Source of the DNA: a virus | IMG/VR virus record: IMGVR_UViG_3300030098_002502 | Span: 10,250 to 42,643 of that record | Strand: one strand, 5' to 3' | DNA: 32,394 bases | Made by a program: the position numbers and the translations under genes | The notes under the pieces: model-generated | The model's input: the letters and a program-made list of their open reading frames with translations, nothing else | What the model was told of the DNA's origin: nothing | Database searches by the model: none | In this document: piece by piece, positions 26,340 through 32,300 of the stretch | How the letters are laid out: each line of letters opens with the position of its first letter | Position numbering within the stretch: position 1 is the stretch's first letter

Positions 26340-28072
26340 CCGATACTTTAACCGCCTTAAAAGAAGACTTCAAGCTCTTTCTACAAGCCTTGTGGCATGA
26401 GCTTGATCTACCTTCACCTACAAGAGCTCAGTATGCTATAGCTGATTACTTACAACATGGACCAAAAAGATTACAGATCCAAGCCTTTAGAGGTGTTGGT
26501 AAATCTTGGATTACTGGTGCTTTTGTCTTATGGACGTTATTTAACGACCCCGAAAGAAAAATAATGATTATATCAGCTTCTAAGGAACGGGCTGATAATA
26601 TGTCAATCTTCTTACAAAAACTTATTATTGAAACTGCATGGCTCAAACACCTTCAACCGAAATCGGACGACTCTCGCTGGAGTCGCATCAGCTTCGACGT
26701 AAACTGTTCTCCACACCAAGCCCCAAGCGTAAAGTCGGTGGGCATAACTGGTCAACTAACAGGAAGTCGCGCAGATTTAATGATTTTGGACGACATAGAG
26801 GTTCCTGGAAACTCCATGACGGAGTTAATGCGTGAAAAACTTCTCCAACTTTGTACAGAGGCTGAATCTATCCTCACGCCAAAAAGTGATAGCCGTATTA
26901 TGTATCTCGGGACTCCTCAGACTACCTTTACTGTTTATCGTAAGTTGGCTGAGCGTAACTACCGTCCGTTCGTTTGGCCCTCAAGATATCCAAGAAAGTC
27001 CAAACTTAGTCAATATGAAGGACTCCTCGCTCCCCAAATCCAAGCCGATCTTGATAGTGGAGCCTTAGAATGGGATTGTACAGATGATAGATTTAATAAT
27101 GATGACCTTGTAGAACGTGAAGCATCTATGGGTCGGTCTAACTTTATGCTTCAGTTTCAACTAGACACTAGCTTATCTGATGCAGAAAAGTTCCCACTTA
27201 AAATGGCTGACCTTGTGGTTACTTCCGTTAACCCTACTAAAGCCCCTGAGTCCGTCGTTTGGTGCTCAGACCCCTCAAACATCCTTAAAGAACTCCCAAC
27301 AGTCGGTCTCCCAGGAGATTATTTTTACTCTCCGATGCAACTTGTTGGAGAATGGGAAGATTACGATGAAACAATTTGCAGCGTTGACCCATCGGGTAGA
27401 GGAACAGACGAGACAACTGCAGCGTTTCTCTCCCAACGAAACGGTTTCCTATACTTGCATGAAATGCGTGCCTACAGAGACGGGTACTCAGACACAACTT
27501 TGCTAGATATTCTTAAAGGTTGTAAGAAATATAATGCTACTACACTCCTTATTGAATCTAACTTTGGTGATGGTATAGTAGCAGAGCTATTTAAAAAACA
27601 TATACAGGTAACTAAACAGAACATATTCATAGAAGAGACCCGTGCAAACGTTAGGAAAGAAGATAGAATCATTGATAGCTTGGAGCCAGTTCTTAATCAG
27701 CATCGCCTTATATGTAATAAGTCGGTTATTGATTGGGATTATAACTCTAATAAGAACGAAGCTCCAGAACTTCGTCTTCTCTATATGCTTTTCTATCAAA
27801 TGTCCCGTATGTGTCGGGAAAAAGGTGCAGTTAAACATGATGATAGACTCGATGCCCTCGCTCAAGGAGTAAAATATTTTACAGATGCTTTGTCTATTTC
27901 AGCTGAAAGACAAATAGCTCAACGTAAATTAGATGATTGGAATTCATTATTAGAAGATTTTATCGATCATCCTAAAAAATCAGCTAACCATCTAGTGTTT
28001 GGGATGAATAAAGACCAAATATTAGAAGCTAGAGGGAAAGAAGACGGAAAGTCTCTCCCCACCTGGGTTTAG
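26336..28072 (+). CDS. terL: Terminase large subunit (T7 gp19-like)
   Basis: A 578-aa DNA-packaging motor, the length of T7 gp19 (586 aa). The ATPase domain has Walker A FRGVGKS (residues 51-57) and Walker B LMILDDIE (148-155) with catalytic Glu155, and a coupling-type motif (MYLGTPQ, about 189-195). The nuclease domain shows the RNase H-like acidic triad: Asp351 in CSVDPSGRG, Glu407 in LLIESNFGDG, and Asp502/503/506 in KHDDRLDALA. It cuts concatemers and pumps DNA into the prohead. The start overlaps the preceding stop (ATGA). The stretch 26640-27500 is visibly less AT-rich than its neighbours. Confidence 0.97.
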   Translation: MTDTLTALKEDFKLFLQALWHELDLPSPTRAQYAIADYLQHGPKRLQIQAFRGVGKSWITGAFVLWTLFNDPERKIMIISASKERADNMSIFLQKLIIETAWLKHLQPKSDDSRWSRISFDVNCSPHQAPSVKSVGITGQLTGSRADLMILDDIEVPGNSMTELMREKLLQLCTEAESILTPKSDSRIMYLGTPQTTFTVYRKLAERNYRPFVWPSRYPRKSKLSQYEGLLAPQIQADLDSGALEWDCTDDRFNNDDLVEREASMGRSNFMLQFQLDTSLSDAEKFPLKMADLVVTSVNPTKAPESVVWCSDPSNILKELPTVGLPGDYFYSPMQLVGEWEDYDETICSVDPSGRGTDETTAAFLSQRNGFLYLHEMRAYRDGYSDTTLLDILKGCKKYNATTLLIESNFGDGIVAELFKKHIQVTKQNIFIEETRANVRKEDRIIDSLEPVLNQHRLICNKSVIDWDYNSNKNEAPELRLLYMLFYQMSRMCREKGAVKHDDRLDALAQGVKYFTDALSISAERQIAQRKLDDWNSLLEDFIDHPKKSANHLVFGMNKDQILEARGKEDGKSLPTWV

Positions 28073-28075
28073 CTT

Positions 28076-28158
28076 GGTCCCTGCCCTATACAGGGGAAGG
28101 GAAGGGTGGACCCGACCCCTATGAGGGATCTTATCTACTTCGTAGACATCGATCCCTC
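28076..28158 (+). other. Two strong stem-loops after the terminase gene
   Basis: First structure: GGTCC (28076-28080) with GGACC (28108-28112), enclosing CCCTG/CAGGG. Second: GAGGGATC (28123-28130) with GATCCCTC (28151-28158), enclosing TCTAC/GTAGA around a TTC loop. Neither is followed by a clear T-run, so they are more likely mRNA-processing or stability elements, or weak terminators, than classic intrinsic terminators. They fill most of the gap between terL and the next gene. Confidence 0.6.
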
Positions 28159-28224
28159 TCTTATACTTATATCCCCTTAATGGATATACTTATAATACAT
28201 TCTCTAACTTACTCTAACTTAATA

Positions 28225-28374
28225 ATGACCACTCCCCACCAACCAAAACAGATTAAATCTCATTGGTATTATGTGTTCTGGTCCTTAGCTACTATAGCGG
28301 TAGTTTTAGGACAAGTTTATGTAGCTACTAGTTATAGAGCTCTAGCTGACGCATTAACACTCACCCTAACTTAA
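28225..28374 (+). CDS. 49-aa small membrane protein before talC
   Basis: An upstream in-frame ATG at 28180 would add 15 residues (MDILIIHSLTYS...). The 28225 start is preferred because the peptide from there begins with a normal polar N-terminus (MTTPHQPKQIKSHWYYVFW) and leads directly into one transmembrane segment (SLATIAVVLGQVYVATSY). A similar short membrane protein is, from memory, conserved next to talC in T7-like cyanophages. No ribosome-binding site is evident at either ATG. It abuts talC with no gap. Confidence 0.6.
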   Translation: MTTPHQPKQIKSHWYYVFWSLATIAVVLGQVYVATSYRALADALTLTLT

Positions 28375-29007
28375 ATGAAACTGTTTTTAGATTCTGCTAA
28401 CGTATTCGAGATCGAGAAAAGACTTTCTTCTGGTCTTATAGCAGGTATTACGACTAATCCTACCCTCATTCGTACCTCAGGTAGGAATCCCCAACATGTT
28501 TATAAAGAATTAATAGATTTAGGTATAAATGATGTTAGTATGGAGGTAATAGGTGACTCTGAAGAGGAACTATTCTCTAATGCTATGGGACATGTTAAAA
28601 CATATGGCGATAATGCTACAATTAAACTACCGTGCTCAGTGGACGGTCTAAAGGTCTGTAAGCGACTTAGTGATGTAAGTGTACGAACTAACGTTACACT
28701 CATCTTTAGCGCCTCTCAGGCGATCCTAGCGTCCTTAGCGGGGGCTACATACATATCTCCCTTCATTGGTAGGATGGATGATAACTCTTTGGACGGTATG
28801 AAACTGATTAATGATATCTCTAACGCGCTAACCGGTGATACACAGATATTAGCTGCTTCTATACGTGATCCCCAGTCAGTTGGGGCTGCATTCACACTTG
28901 GTGCCGATATATGTACTGTACCTGTGCCAGTATTCGATAAAATGTACAAACATGTGCTAACTGATAAAGGTATTGAGCAATTTAACCGAGATGCCTCTAA
29001 ATTTTGA
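28375..29007 (+). CDS. talC: Transaldolase, phage TalC type
   Basis: A 210-aa small transaldolase of the MipB/TalC (fructose-6-phosphate aldolase-like) subfamily. It starts MKLFLDSAN with Asp6, has the phosphate-site region GITTNPTLI, the Schiff-base lysine Lys84 in ATIKLPCS, and the C-terminal barrel segments ISPFIGRMDD and AASIRDPQ. In cyanophages TalC shifts host carbon flux from the Calvin cycle to the pentose phosphate pathway, supplying NADPH and ribose for phage DNA. That is established for the family. It is the last late gene, as in P-SSP7-type genomes. The codon pattern is less AT-rich than in the fibre genes. Confidence 0.97.
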   Translation: MKLFLDSANVFEIEKRLSSGLIAGITTNPTLIRTSGRNPQHVYKELIDLGINDVSMEVIGDSEEELFSNAMGHVKTYGDNATIKLPCSVDGLKVCKRLSDVSVRTNVTLIFSASQAILASLAGATYISPFIGRMDDNSLDGMKLINDISNALTGDTQILAASIRDPQSVGAAFTLGADICTVPVPVFDKMYKHVLTDKGIEQFNRDASKF

Positions 29008-29031
29008 CATAATTTTCTCAGGGCAATCCTT

Positions 29032-29078
29032 AAGACAGGCGAGACTCGTTCCCCCCCAAGGGGTCTCGGCGTCTTTAA
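29032..29078 (+). terminator. Terminator-like hairpin after talC
   Basis: Nested stems AAGAC (29032-29036) with GTCTT (29071-29075), and GAGAC (29041-29045) with GTCTC (29063-29067), plus CCC/GGG inside. Only TTTAATAATA follows, so the U-tract is weak. It closes the late transcript at the presumed right end of the genome. Confidence 0.6.
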
Positions 29079-29087
29079 TAATAGTTA

Positions 29088-29186
29088 CCGCTCGCACTTC
29101 GTGCTCGCTCGTTGACATGTAAAATAATTAATTGCACGTGCTATTTATCAGCGAACGTGCGCAATCAGAGCGAGCGAAGCGAGCGG
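29088..29186. repeat. GC-rich 99-bp dyad at the presumed genome terminus
   Basis: The left arm (29088-29111) is CCGCTCGCACTTCGTGCTCG followed by CTCG, itself a hairpin on GCAC-TTC-GTGC. The right arm (29168-29186) is GAGCGAGCGAAGCGAGCGG. The two arms are inverted copies of each other apart from four bases in the middle. Between them ATTGCACGT (29131-29139) faces ACGTGCGCAAT (about 29155-29165). The gene-free stretch 29008-29354 holds this dyad, the terminator-like hairpin and the first promoter. No ORF of interest is seen. It lies between the last late gene and the first early promoter, where T7-like phages have their terminal repeat. Confidence 0.6.
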
Positions 29187-29268
29187 GGTTAACGATTGTG
29201 TATGTTTGTTAACATTAATGTGTGCACATCTGTAAGCTTCCGATGTTAACGAAGGGACACACGGTTAC

Positions 29269-29325
29269 TATCATTATTACAGTATGTAACGAACCCTTGC
29301 GTTCTGCGCAGTTCTATGTTATTAT
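29269..29325 (+). promoter_or_regulatory. Early promoter P1 with upstream element
   Basis: The -35-like hexamer TTGCGT (29297-29302) is 17 bases from TATTAT (29320-29325), within TTATTATAAT. The 14-mer TATCATTATTACAG (29269-29282) begins 28 bases before the -35, exactly as at P2. Transcription would start near 29333, just before the first early gene. Host sigma70 RNA polymerase is expected to use it, like T7 A1-A3. Confidence 0.65.
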
Positions 29326-29354
29326 AATAATGTACACAAGTTAAGGTATTAAAA

Positions 29355-29519
29355 ATGTTATTAACCAAAAAACAATTAGCTTGGGGTTTATGTCAACTAA
29401 GTGAGATAGATTCTGATCTACTAACTGATATGGTTGCTCACTATGTTCAAACGGTTGATGATAACAAACTCAACGATTTAGAAGAGTATGTTAACAGAAA
29501 CATGAATGAACTTATGTGA
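29355..29519 (+). CDS. First early gene, 54-aa protein of unknown function
   Basis: A 54-codon ORF 30 bases after promoter P1, with AAGG about ten bases before ATG as a weak ribosome-binding site. The protein is mostly helical and acidic: TKKQLAWGLCQLSEIDSDLL, then MVAHYVQTVDDNKLNDLEEY. No motif is recognised. First-transcribed early genes in T7-like phages usually encode small host-takeover proteins, so that is the likely class, inferred from position only. Promoter P2 follows it directly. Confidence 0.6.
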   Translation: MLLTKKQLAWGLCQLSEIDSDLLTDMVAHYVQTVDDNKLNDLEEYVNRNMNELM

Positions 29520-29525
29520 GGTTTG

Positions 29526-29582
29526 TATCATTATTACAGAGTATGAACTGCACTTGCATTATTATGCTAACTCTGTTATAAT
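29526..29582 (+). promoter_or_regulatory. Early promoter P2 with upstream element
   Basis: TTGCAT (29554-29559) is 17 bases from a perfect TATAAT (29577-29582). The same 14-mer as at P1, TATCATTATTACAG (29526-29539), again begins 28 bases before the -35. The start point would be near 29590. This is the best sigma70-type promoter seen in the window. Confidence 0.8.
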
Positions 29583-29599
29583 TAAAATATAAACAAAGC

Positions 29600-29655
29600 G
29601 GTTCAATTCTTAACTAGATTGGTATTAATTAGAGGTTCGATTCCTTTACTAGTTC
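29600..29655 (+). repeat. Tandem tRNA 3'-end-like repeats in the P2 leader
   Basis: GGTTCAATTCTTAACTAG (29600-29617) and GGTTCGATTCCTTTACTAG (29634-29652) are near-copies that both resemble a tRNA T arm plus acceptor strand. AACTAG (29612-29617) can pair with CTAGTT (29649-29654), giving a mini-tRNA shape that has a T arm (AGAGG-TTCGATT-CCTTT) but no anticodon arm. It could be a decayed tRNA, an attachment-site relic, or a leader structure. Confidence 0.5.
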
Positions 29656-29675
29656 TTAACTCAATCAAGAGTTAA
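29656..29675 (+). other. Stem-loop in the P2 leader
   Basis: TTAACTC (29656-29662) and GAGTTAA (29669-29675) form a perfect 7-bp stem with a 6-nt loop, just after the tRNA-like repeats and 26 bases before the next start codon. No T-run follows, so a leader-stability or processing role is more likely than termination. Confidence 0.5.
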
Positions 29676-29701
29676 TCTTCAATCAATTCACTTCACAAAC
29701 T

Positions 29702-29821
29702 ATGAACTATTACGAATCATTAGTTAAAGAAATTGACCAGTTAAAGAGTCAAGGTAAGTTAGTTAAATTTACTATACTTCCTTCACAAATTAACAACAAG
29801 AGAAAATCAATTAAGTTCTAA
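29702..29821 (+). CDS. 39-aa early protein of unknown function
   Basis: A short ORF downstream of P2. The peptide starts MNYYESLVKEIDQLKSQGKL and ends in a basic tail (NNKRKSIKF). There is no Shine-Dalgarno sequence. Instead TTCACTTCAC (29687-29696) lies 6-15 bases before the ATG, the first case of the TTCAC leader pattern seen across the early genes. It ends three bases before the next ORF. Confidence 0.5.
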   Translation: MNYYESLVKEIDQLKSQGKLVKFTILPSQINNKRKSIKF

Positions 29822-29824
29822 ATT

Positions 29825-29983
29825 ATGTCTGAATTAAAATCAATGTTCAATGGTTGTGTGTTAATGAATGATAGTGCGATTAACAATCAAGCTATTATGA
29901 ATGTACTACAATCTGAATATGAAAATAACTTTGAGTTTAAATCAATTAACTCATCAAGTTATAACATCTCTGATAGAGATTGA
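29825..29983 (+). CDS. 52-aa early protein of unknown function
   Basis: It starts three bases after the 39-aa gene, so translation is probably coupled. It is Asn/Ser-rich and polar (MSELKSMFNGCVLMNDSAIN, then EYENNFEFKSINSSS). No motif is recognised. The two preceding promoters and the short spacing place it in the early operon. Confidence 0.5.
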   Translation: MSELKSMFNGCVLMNDSAINNQAIMNVLQSEYENNFEFKSINSSSYNISDRD

Positions 29984-30022
29984 TTCAACTAACTAACACT
30001 TACTGTTCACTCATTATTTAAC

Positions 30023-30235
30023 ATGACTAAAATTCTAATTCATCTTAAACCTGAATATTTACCAGATGTACAACGTTTGGGTTTAAGTTACACTCATTCT
30101 GAGAATGATGAAATTGATGTAGTAGTTAACGATCTAGATTATGATCCTAATCATTACTTAGTTGATCCAGATGAGCAACTATGTGAACTCTACGGGATCA
30201 ACTATAATTACGTTAACTGCATGGAAAAAGCATAG
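30023..30235 (+). CDS. 70-aa acidic early protein
   Basis: A small, strongly acidic protein with alternating strands: KILIHLKPEYLPDVQRLGLS, then NDEIDVVVNDLDYDPNHYLV, ending in YNYVNCMEKA. The composition resembles DNA-mimic or host-polymerase inhibitors of phages, but nothing specific is recognised. There is no Shine-Dalgarno sequence. The leader is TTCACTCATT, two bases, TTAAC, ATG, nearly identical to the leader of the gene at 31959. Confidence 0.6.
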   Translation: MTKILIHLKPEYLPDVQRLGLSYTHSENDEIDVVVNDLDYDPNHYLVDPDEQLCELYGINYNYVNCMEKA

Positions 30236-30272
30236 TTAAATATTACTAACTATGTGATCCTTTCTTGTTAAC

Positions 30273-30287
30273 ATTCACAGTCAAATC
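30273..30287 (+). repeat. ATTCACAGTCAAATC element, copy 1
   Basis: The first full copy of an interspersed element found at 30273, 30796, 31528, 31859 and, cut off, 32386. This copy continues GCTGCTCG and lies 63 bases before the KTSC-like gene. A TTG at 30297 follows it but would add an unlikely N-terminus. Confidence 0.7.
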
Positions 30288-30350
30288 GCTGCTCGATTGT
30301 TAACACGAAGGGTTCATAAATTGTTCACCTTCACTATTAAATTATCCACT

Positions 30351-30587
30351 ATGTTTAAAATGTTTCTAACAGTTTCCGATCGTACAAGTACAGCTATCGA
30401 AGAGTTAAAAGTTGATGCTTTAAATAAGCAAGCAATTGTAACATTCAAGAATGGTAATGTGTACGCTTATGAGAATGTATCAACACGAGAGATTATCAAC
30501 GTATTGTTTAACGCTTCAGTAAGTCTTGGTTTCTGGGTTAATAAGAACTTGGTACAATCTGATCGTGCTACATTAGCATTAGCATAA
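30351..30587 (+). CDS. KTSC-domain-like early protein
   Basis: The ATG at 30351 gives a 78-aa protein. A TTG at 30297 would only add an unrelated basic stretch. Residues about 12-65 follow the KTSC domain pattern: SDRTSTAIEELKVDALNKQA, then VTFKNGNVYAYENVS and a helix ending in NASVSLGFWVNKNL. KTSC domains, about 60 aa, occur alone or at the ends of larger proteins in bacteria and phages. Function is not established. TTCACCTTCAC (30324-30334) precedes the start. Confidence 0.75.
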   Translation: MFKMFLTVSDRTSTAIEELKVDALNKQAIVTFKNGNVYAYENVSTREIINVLFNASVSLGFWVNKNLVQSDRATLALA

Positions 30588-30593
30588 CTAATT

Positions 30594-30687
30594 AATGTGG
30601 TATTGTTGTTACTTAGTTATGACACGGTTGCTATTAATTAGCGTAAAATAACACCGTTAGGATAGTAACAACATATAAATCCACATT
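30594..30687 (+). other. Long nested stem-loop upstream of tRNA-Asp
   Basis: Four stems nest about one centre: AATGTGG (30594-30600)/CCACATT (30681-30687), TGTTGTTACT (30604-30613)/AGTAACAACA (30664-30673), ACGGT (30624-30628)/ACCGT (30653-30657) and GCTA (30630-30633)/TAGC (30639-30642). It ends seven bases before the tRNA. No ORF uses it. It resembles the long bulged hairpins that RNase III cuts in T7 early mRNA, an analogy only. Confidence 0.7.
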
Positions 30688-30694
30688 ATTTCCT

Positions 30695-30766
30695 GATCCT
30701 ATAGATTAACGGTTAAATCATTACACTGTCACTGTAAAGATTCGAGTTCAATTCTCGATAGGATCG
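30695..30766 (+). tRNA. tRNA-Asp(GUC)
   Basis: A complete 72-nt cloverleaf. Acceptor GATCCTA pairs with TAGGATC, D stem GATT/AATC, and anticodon stem TTACA/TGTAA holds the loop CTGTCAC (anticodon GUC). T arm is TCGAG-TTCAATT-CTCGA. G73 and G1-C72 are Asp identity features. No CCA is encoded. It lies in the early gene cluster between the nested stem-loop and the 124-aa gene. A TGACAC/GTGTCA hairpin follows it. Confidence 0.93.
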
Positions 30767-30795
30767 TTGACACTTTATGTGTCATTTGTTAACTA

Positions 30796-30810
30796 TTTCA
30801 CAGTCAAATC
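30796..30810 (+). repeat. TTTCACAGTCAAATC element, copy 2, touching a start codon
   Basis: It shares 14 bases (TTCACAGTCAAATC) exactly with copy 1. The ATG of the 124-aa gene follows at once, so the element occupies the place of a ribosome-binding site. Confidence 0.75.
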
Positions 30811-31185
30811 ATGCTGAAAAGTGCATACGAAACAATCAAAGATTCTTATGATCTTGATACTCTTCGAGATATTGTAGAACATGGTTGTCAATCAGGTGCT
30901 GCTAATGAGCACATCTATTATTATGAAACTACTTCATTCTTCGATAACTACGAGGATGAAATAATTGAATACATCGCTGATACTTTAGGTGGTGAATCTA
31001 ACGAGCAAATATGGATAGATAATCCATGTAATATCGTTGGATATAAGAATGATACTGTATGGGTATATGTTGAACTTATTGCTCAACAATTAATTGAAGA
31101 GTATGAGTCAACAACATGTGAGGAATTATCCGATTTAGCTAACACTGAATGGGGTAAGAATCACTTGGAGATAGTAACAGGATGA
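30811..31185 (+). CDS. 124-aa acidic early protein
   Basis: A strongly acidic protein with the conserved-looking segment RDIVEHGCQSGAANEHIYYY, then a Tyr/Glu-rich region (DNYEDEIIEYIADTLG) and a C-terminal helical part (VELIAQQLIEEYESTTCEEL). I recall similar proteins with a HGC.SG motif in other cyanophages (possibly DUF7222) but cannot assign a function. The start is fixed by the adjacent repeat element. The stop overlaps the next small ORF as ATGA. Confidence 0.7.
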   Translation: MLKSAYETIKDSYDLDTLRDIVEHGCQSGAANEHIYYYETTSFFDNYEDEIIEYIADTLGGESNEQIWIDNPCNIVGYKNDTVWVYVELIAQQLIEEYESTTCEELSDLANTEWGKNHLEIVTG

Positions 31186-31259
31186 CAGGTATTATCGCTT
31201 GGATTTGTATTACTATCCTACTATACATCTTTCTTAAAAACGTTACCAACCACTCTTAA
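31182..31259 (+). CDS. 25-aa single-pass membrane peptide
   Basis: A tiny ORF coupled by ATGA to the gene before it. The peptide is MTGIIAWICITILLYIFLKN and a short polar end, that is, one transmembrane helix followed by a lysine. Coupling and hydrophobicity favour a real gene. Size alone would not. Similar tiny membrane peptides in phages disturb host membrane functions, but nothing specific can be said here. Confidence 0.5.
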   Translation: MTGIIAWICITILLYIFLKNVTNHS

Positions 31260-31262
31260 ATT

Positions 31263-31466
31263 ATGTTCTCAATGTCTAATACCAAAGCTGAGTTATTAGC
31301 GGAGGTACGAAGATTGCACAATCAAAGTGAGACTGAACTATCAGGATTACAAATGATTAGTGATGGATCAGTGAAAGTATTTAACACTGTTAAGTATGAA
31401 CTACCATTACTATTCAAAGATGTAAAGAATGCTGGTTCAAGTTTAAGGAAGTTATTAACTTTCTGA
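31263..31466 (+). CDS. 67-aa early protein of unknown function
   Basis: Two in-frame starts are possible: 31263 (MFSMSNTKAEL) or 31272 (MSNTKAEL). The second gives a more usual N-terminus. It is a helical, charged protein (KAELLAEVRRLHNQSETELS) with a C-terminal basic segment (AGSSLRKLLTF). No motif is recognised. Its upstream sequence ACCACTCTTAAATT is only loosely like the TTCAC leaders. A hairpin terminator follows after 36 bases. Confidence 0.55.
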   Translation: MFSMSNTKAELLAEVRRLHNQSETELSGLQMISDGSVKVFNTVKYELPLLFKDVKNAGSSLRKLLTF

Positions 31467-31502
31467 TTCTCTCAATTAATCATCGTAACTGATGATTTCC
31501 TG

Positions 31503-31522
31503 AGGGATTCTTCCCTTTATTT
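31503..31522 (+). terminator. Weak intrinsic terminator
   Basis: AGGGA (31503-31507) pairs with TCCCT (31512-31516) around TTCT, followed by TTATTT. Just before it ATCATC and GATGAT form a second 6-bp stem. The short stem makes partial termination more likely. Confidence 0.5.
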
Positions 31523-31527
31523 ACTTT

Positions 31528-31541
31528 ATTCACAGTCAATT
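31528..31541 (+). repeat. ATTCACAGTCAATT element, copy 3
   Basis: It follows the weak terminator and precedes the ATG of the 87-aa gene by five bases. The TTCACAGTCAA core is identical to the other copies. The 3' part differs (TTCCCCA). Confidence 0.7.
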
Positions 31542-31546
31542 CCCCA

Positions 31547-31810
31547 ATGAAACTAAAACGAACTGGTTACAATCAAACCGTAGTTAGTCACAACAACGGT
31601 GTTGAAGTATTCTTTAGTTATGATACTCCAGTTGCTGGAAGATCAGCTGATTATGAATACTTTAGAACTGAAGATTATTATAGTAAAACAACATCAAGAC
31701 ATATAAATAATTATCTTGGTGGTGTTAAATCTACTACAGTTTCTCAGGAAATTATTGATACTTTAGCGGATGAATGTCCTGCTGTTGTATCATTAGCGGA
31801 GGTTAATTAA
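31547..31810 (+). CDS. 87-aa conserved-type phage protein (possibly DUF8033)
   Basis: The pattern KLKRTGYNQTVVSHNNGVEV, FFSYDTPVAGR, then YYSKTTSRHINNYLGG is one I associate with small proteins in many phages, annotated as DUF8033 or hypothetical. The call is from memory. It is a small beta-rich protein with a helical end (SQEIIDTLADECP). Function is unknown. It is preceded by copy 3 of the TTCACAGTCAA element and overlaps the next ORF by one base (TAATG). Confidence 0.7.
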   Translation: MKLKRTGYNQTVVSHNNGVEVFFSYDTPVAGRSADYEYFRTEDYYSKTTSRHINNYLGGVKSTTVSQEIIDTLADECPAVVSLAEVN

Positions 31811-31956
31811 TGAATAGTGATTTATTATTTAAAATCTATTATAATGCTAGGAAGATTAATCACAGTCAAGTCGTGCTTCCTAATATTAAACCAGAATATA
31901 AGATTGTAGATATACAACCTATTCGTAAACACTCTAATTTTCACTCATTTGGTTAA
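31810..31956 (+). CDS. 48-aa early protein containing copy 4 of the repeat
   Basis: The ATG overlaps the preceding stop (TAATG). The peptide is MNSDLLFKIYYNARKINHSQ followed by VVLPNIKPEYKIVD. The TCACAGTCAA element lies in frame at 31859-31869 and is followed by GTG at 31873, so a shorter protein from that GTG (27 aa) is an alternative. No motif is recognised. Confidence 0.5.
   Translation: MNSDLLFKIYYNARKINHSQVVLPNIKPEYKIVDIQPIRKHSNFHSFG
31859..31873 (+). repeat. ATCACAGTCAAGTCG element, copy 4
   Basis: It matches copies 1 and 2 at 12 of 14 positions from TCACAGTCAA onward and is followed by TGCTT, like the TGCT after copy 1. It is the only copy inside an ORF, which casts doubt on that ORF's upstream start. 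Confidence 0.55.
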
Positions 31957-31958
31957 CT

Positions 31959-32300
31959 ATGTCACACACTAATTCACCCGAATACTTTACTATTACTACT
32001 GTATGTCAGTATGATGGAAGTACAAATGTCCTTGCAATTTGTGAGGATATGGATGCTGTAATGTACAGATTAAAGAGATGTTATACAACTTGTGGTGATG
32101 AATACCGTATCAATTGTTATCACTTATCAACTGCAATTGATGAAGCAAAAGAATACAATGAACAGCAAGTTAGTAGAGTAAAGTATAAGAAAGAGAGTGA
32201 AGTTAAAGATAGATTGTATGAAGCATTCAAGAAAAAGGACAATGAAAGTAACACCGAATTGGCAACATCACAGCAAAAAGCAACAGAAACGAACTCTTAA
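31959..32300 (+). CDS. 113-aa early protein of unknown function
   Basis: A protein with an N-terminal beta-rich part (EYFTITTVCQYDGSTNVLAI), a Cys-containing middle (LKRCYTTCGDEYRINCYHLS) and a charged helical C-terminus (VKYKKESEVKDRLYEAFKKK). Four Cys in residues 15-55 might bind a metal, but spacing fits no named motif. The leader is TTCACTCATT, three bases, TTAAC, T, ATG, close to that of the gene at 30023. A small basic ORF overlaps its end. Confidence 0.65.
   Translation: MSHTNSPEYFTITTVCQYDGSTNVLAICEDMDAVMYRLKRCYTTCGDEYRINCYHLSTAIDEAKEYNEQQVSRVKYKKESEVKDRLYEAFKKKDNESNTELATSQQKATETNS

Noticed and set aside
28180-28224. Longer start for the small membrane protein before talC
   Set aside because: The added 15 residues are hydrophobic and unconvincing, and there is no ribosome-binding site at 28180.
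29112-29145. TTGACA as the -35 of a third early promoter
   Set aside because: No acceptable -10 lies 16-18 bases downstream, and the sequence is inside the dyad. The shared 14-nt element is also absent.
30297-30350. TTG start extending the KTSC-like protein by 18 residues
   Set aside because: The added stretch is basic and unlike the domain. The ATG at 30351 starts just before the conserved region and is preceded by the TTCAC leader.
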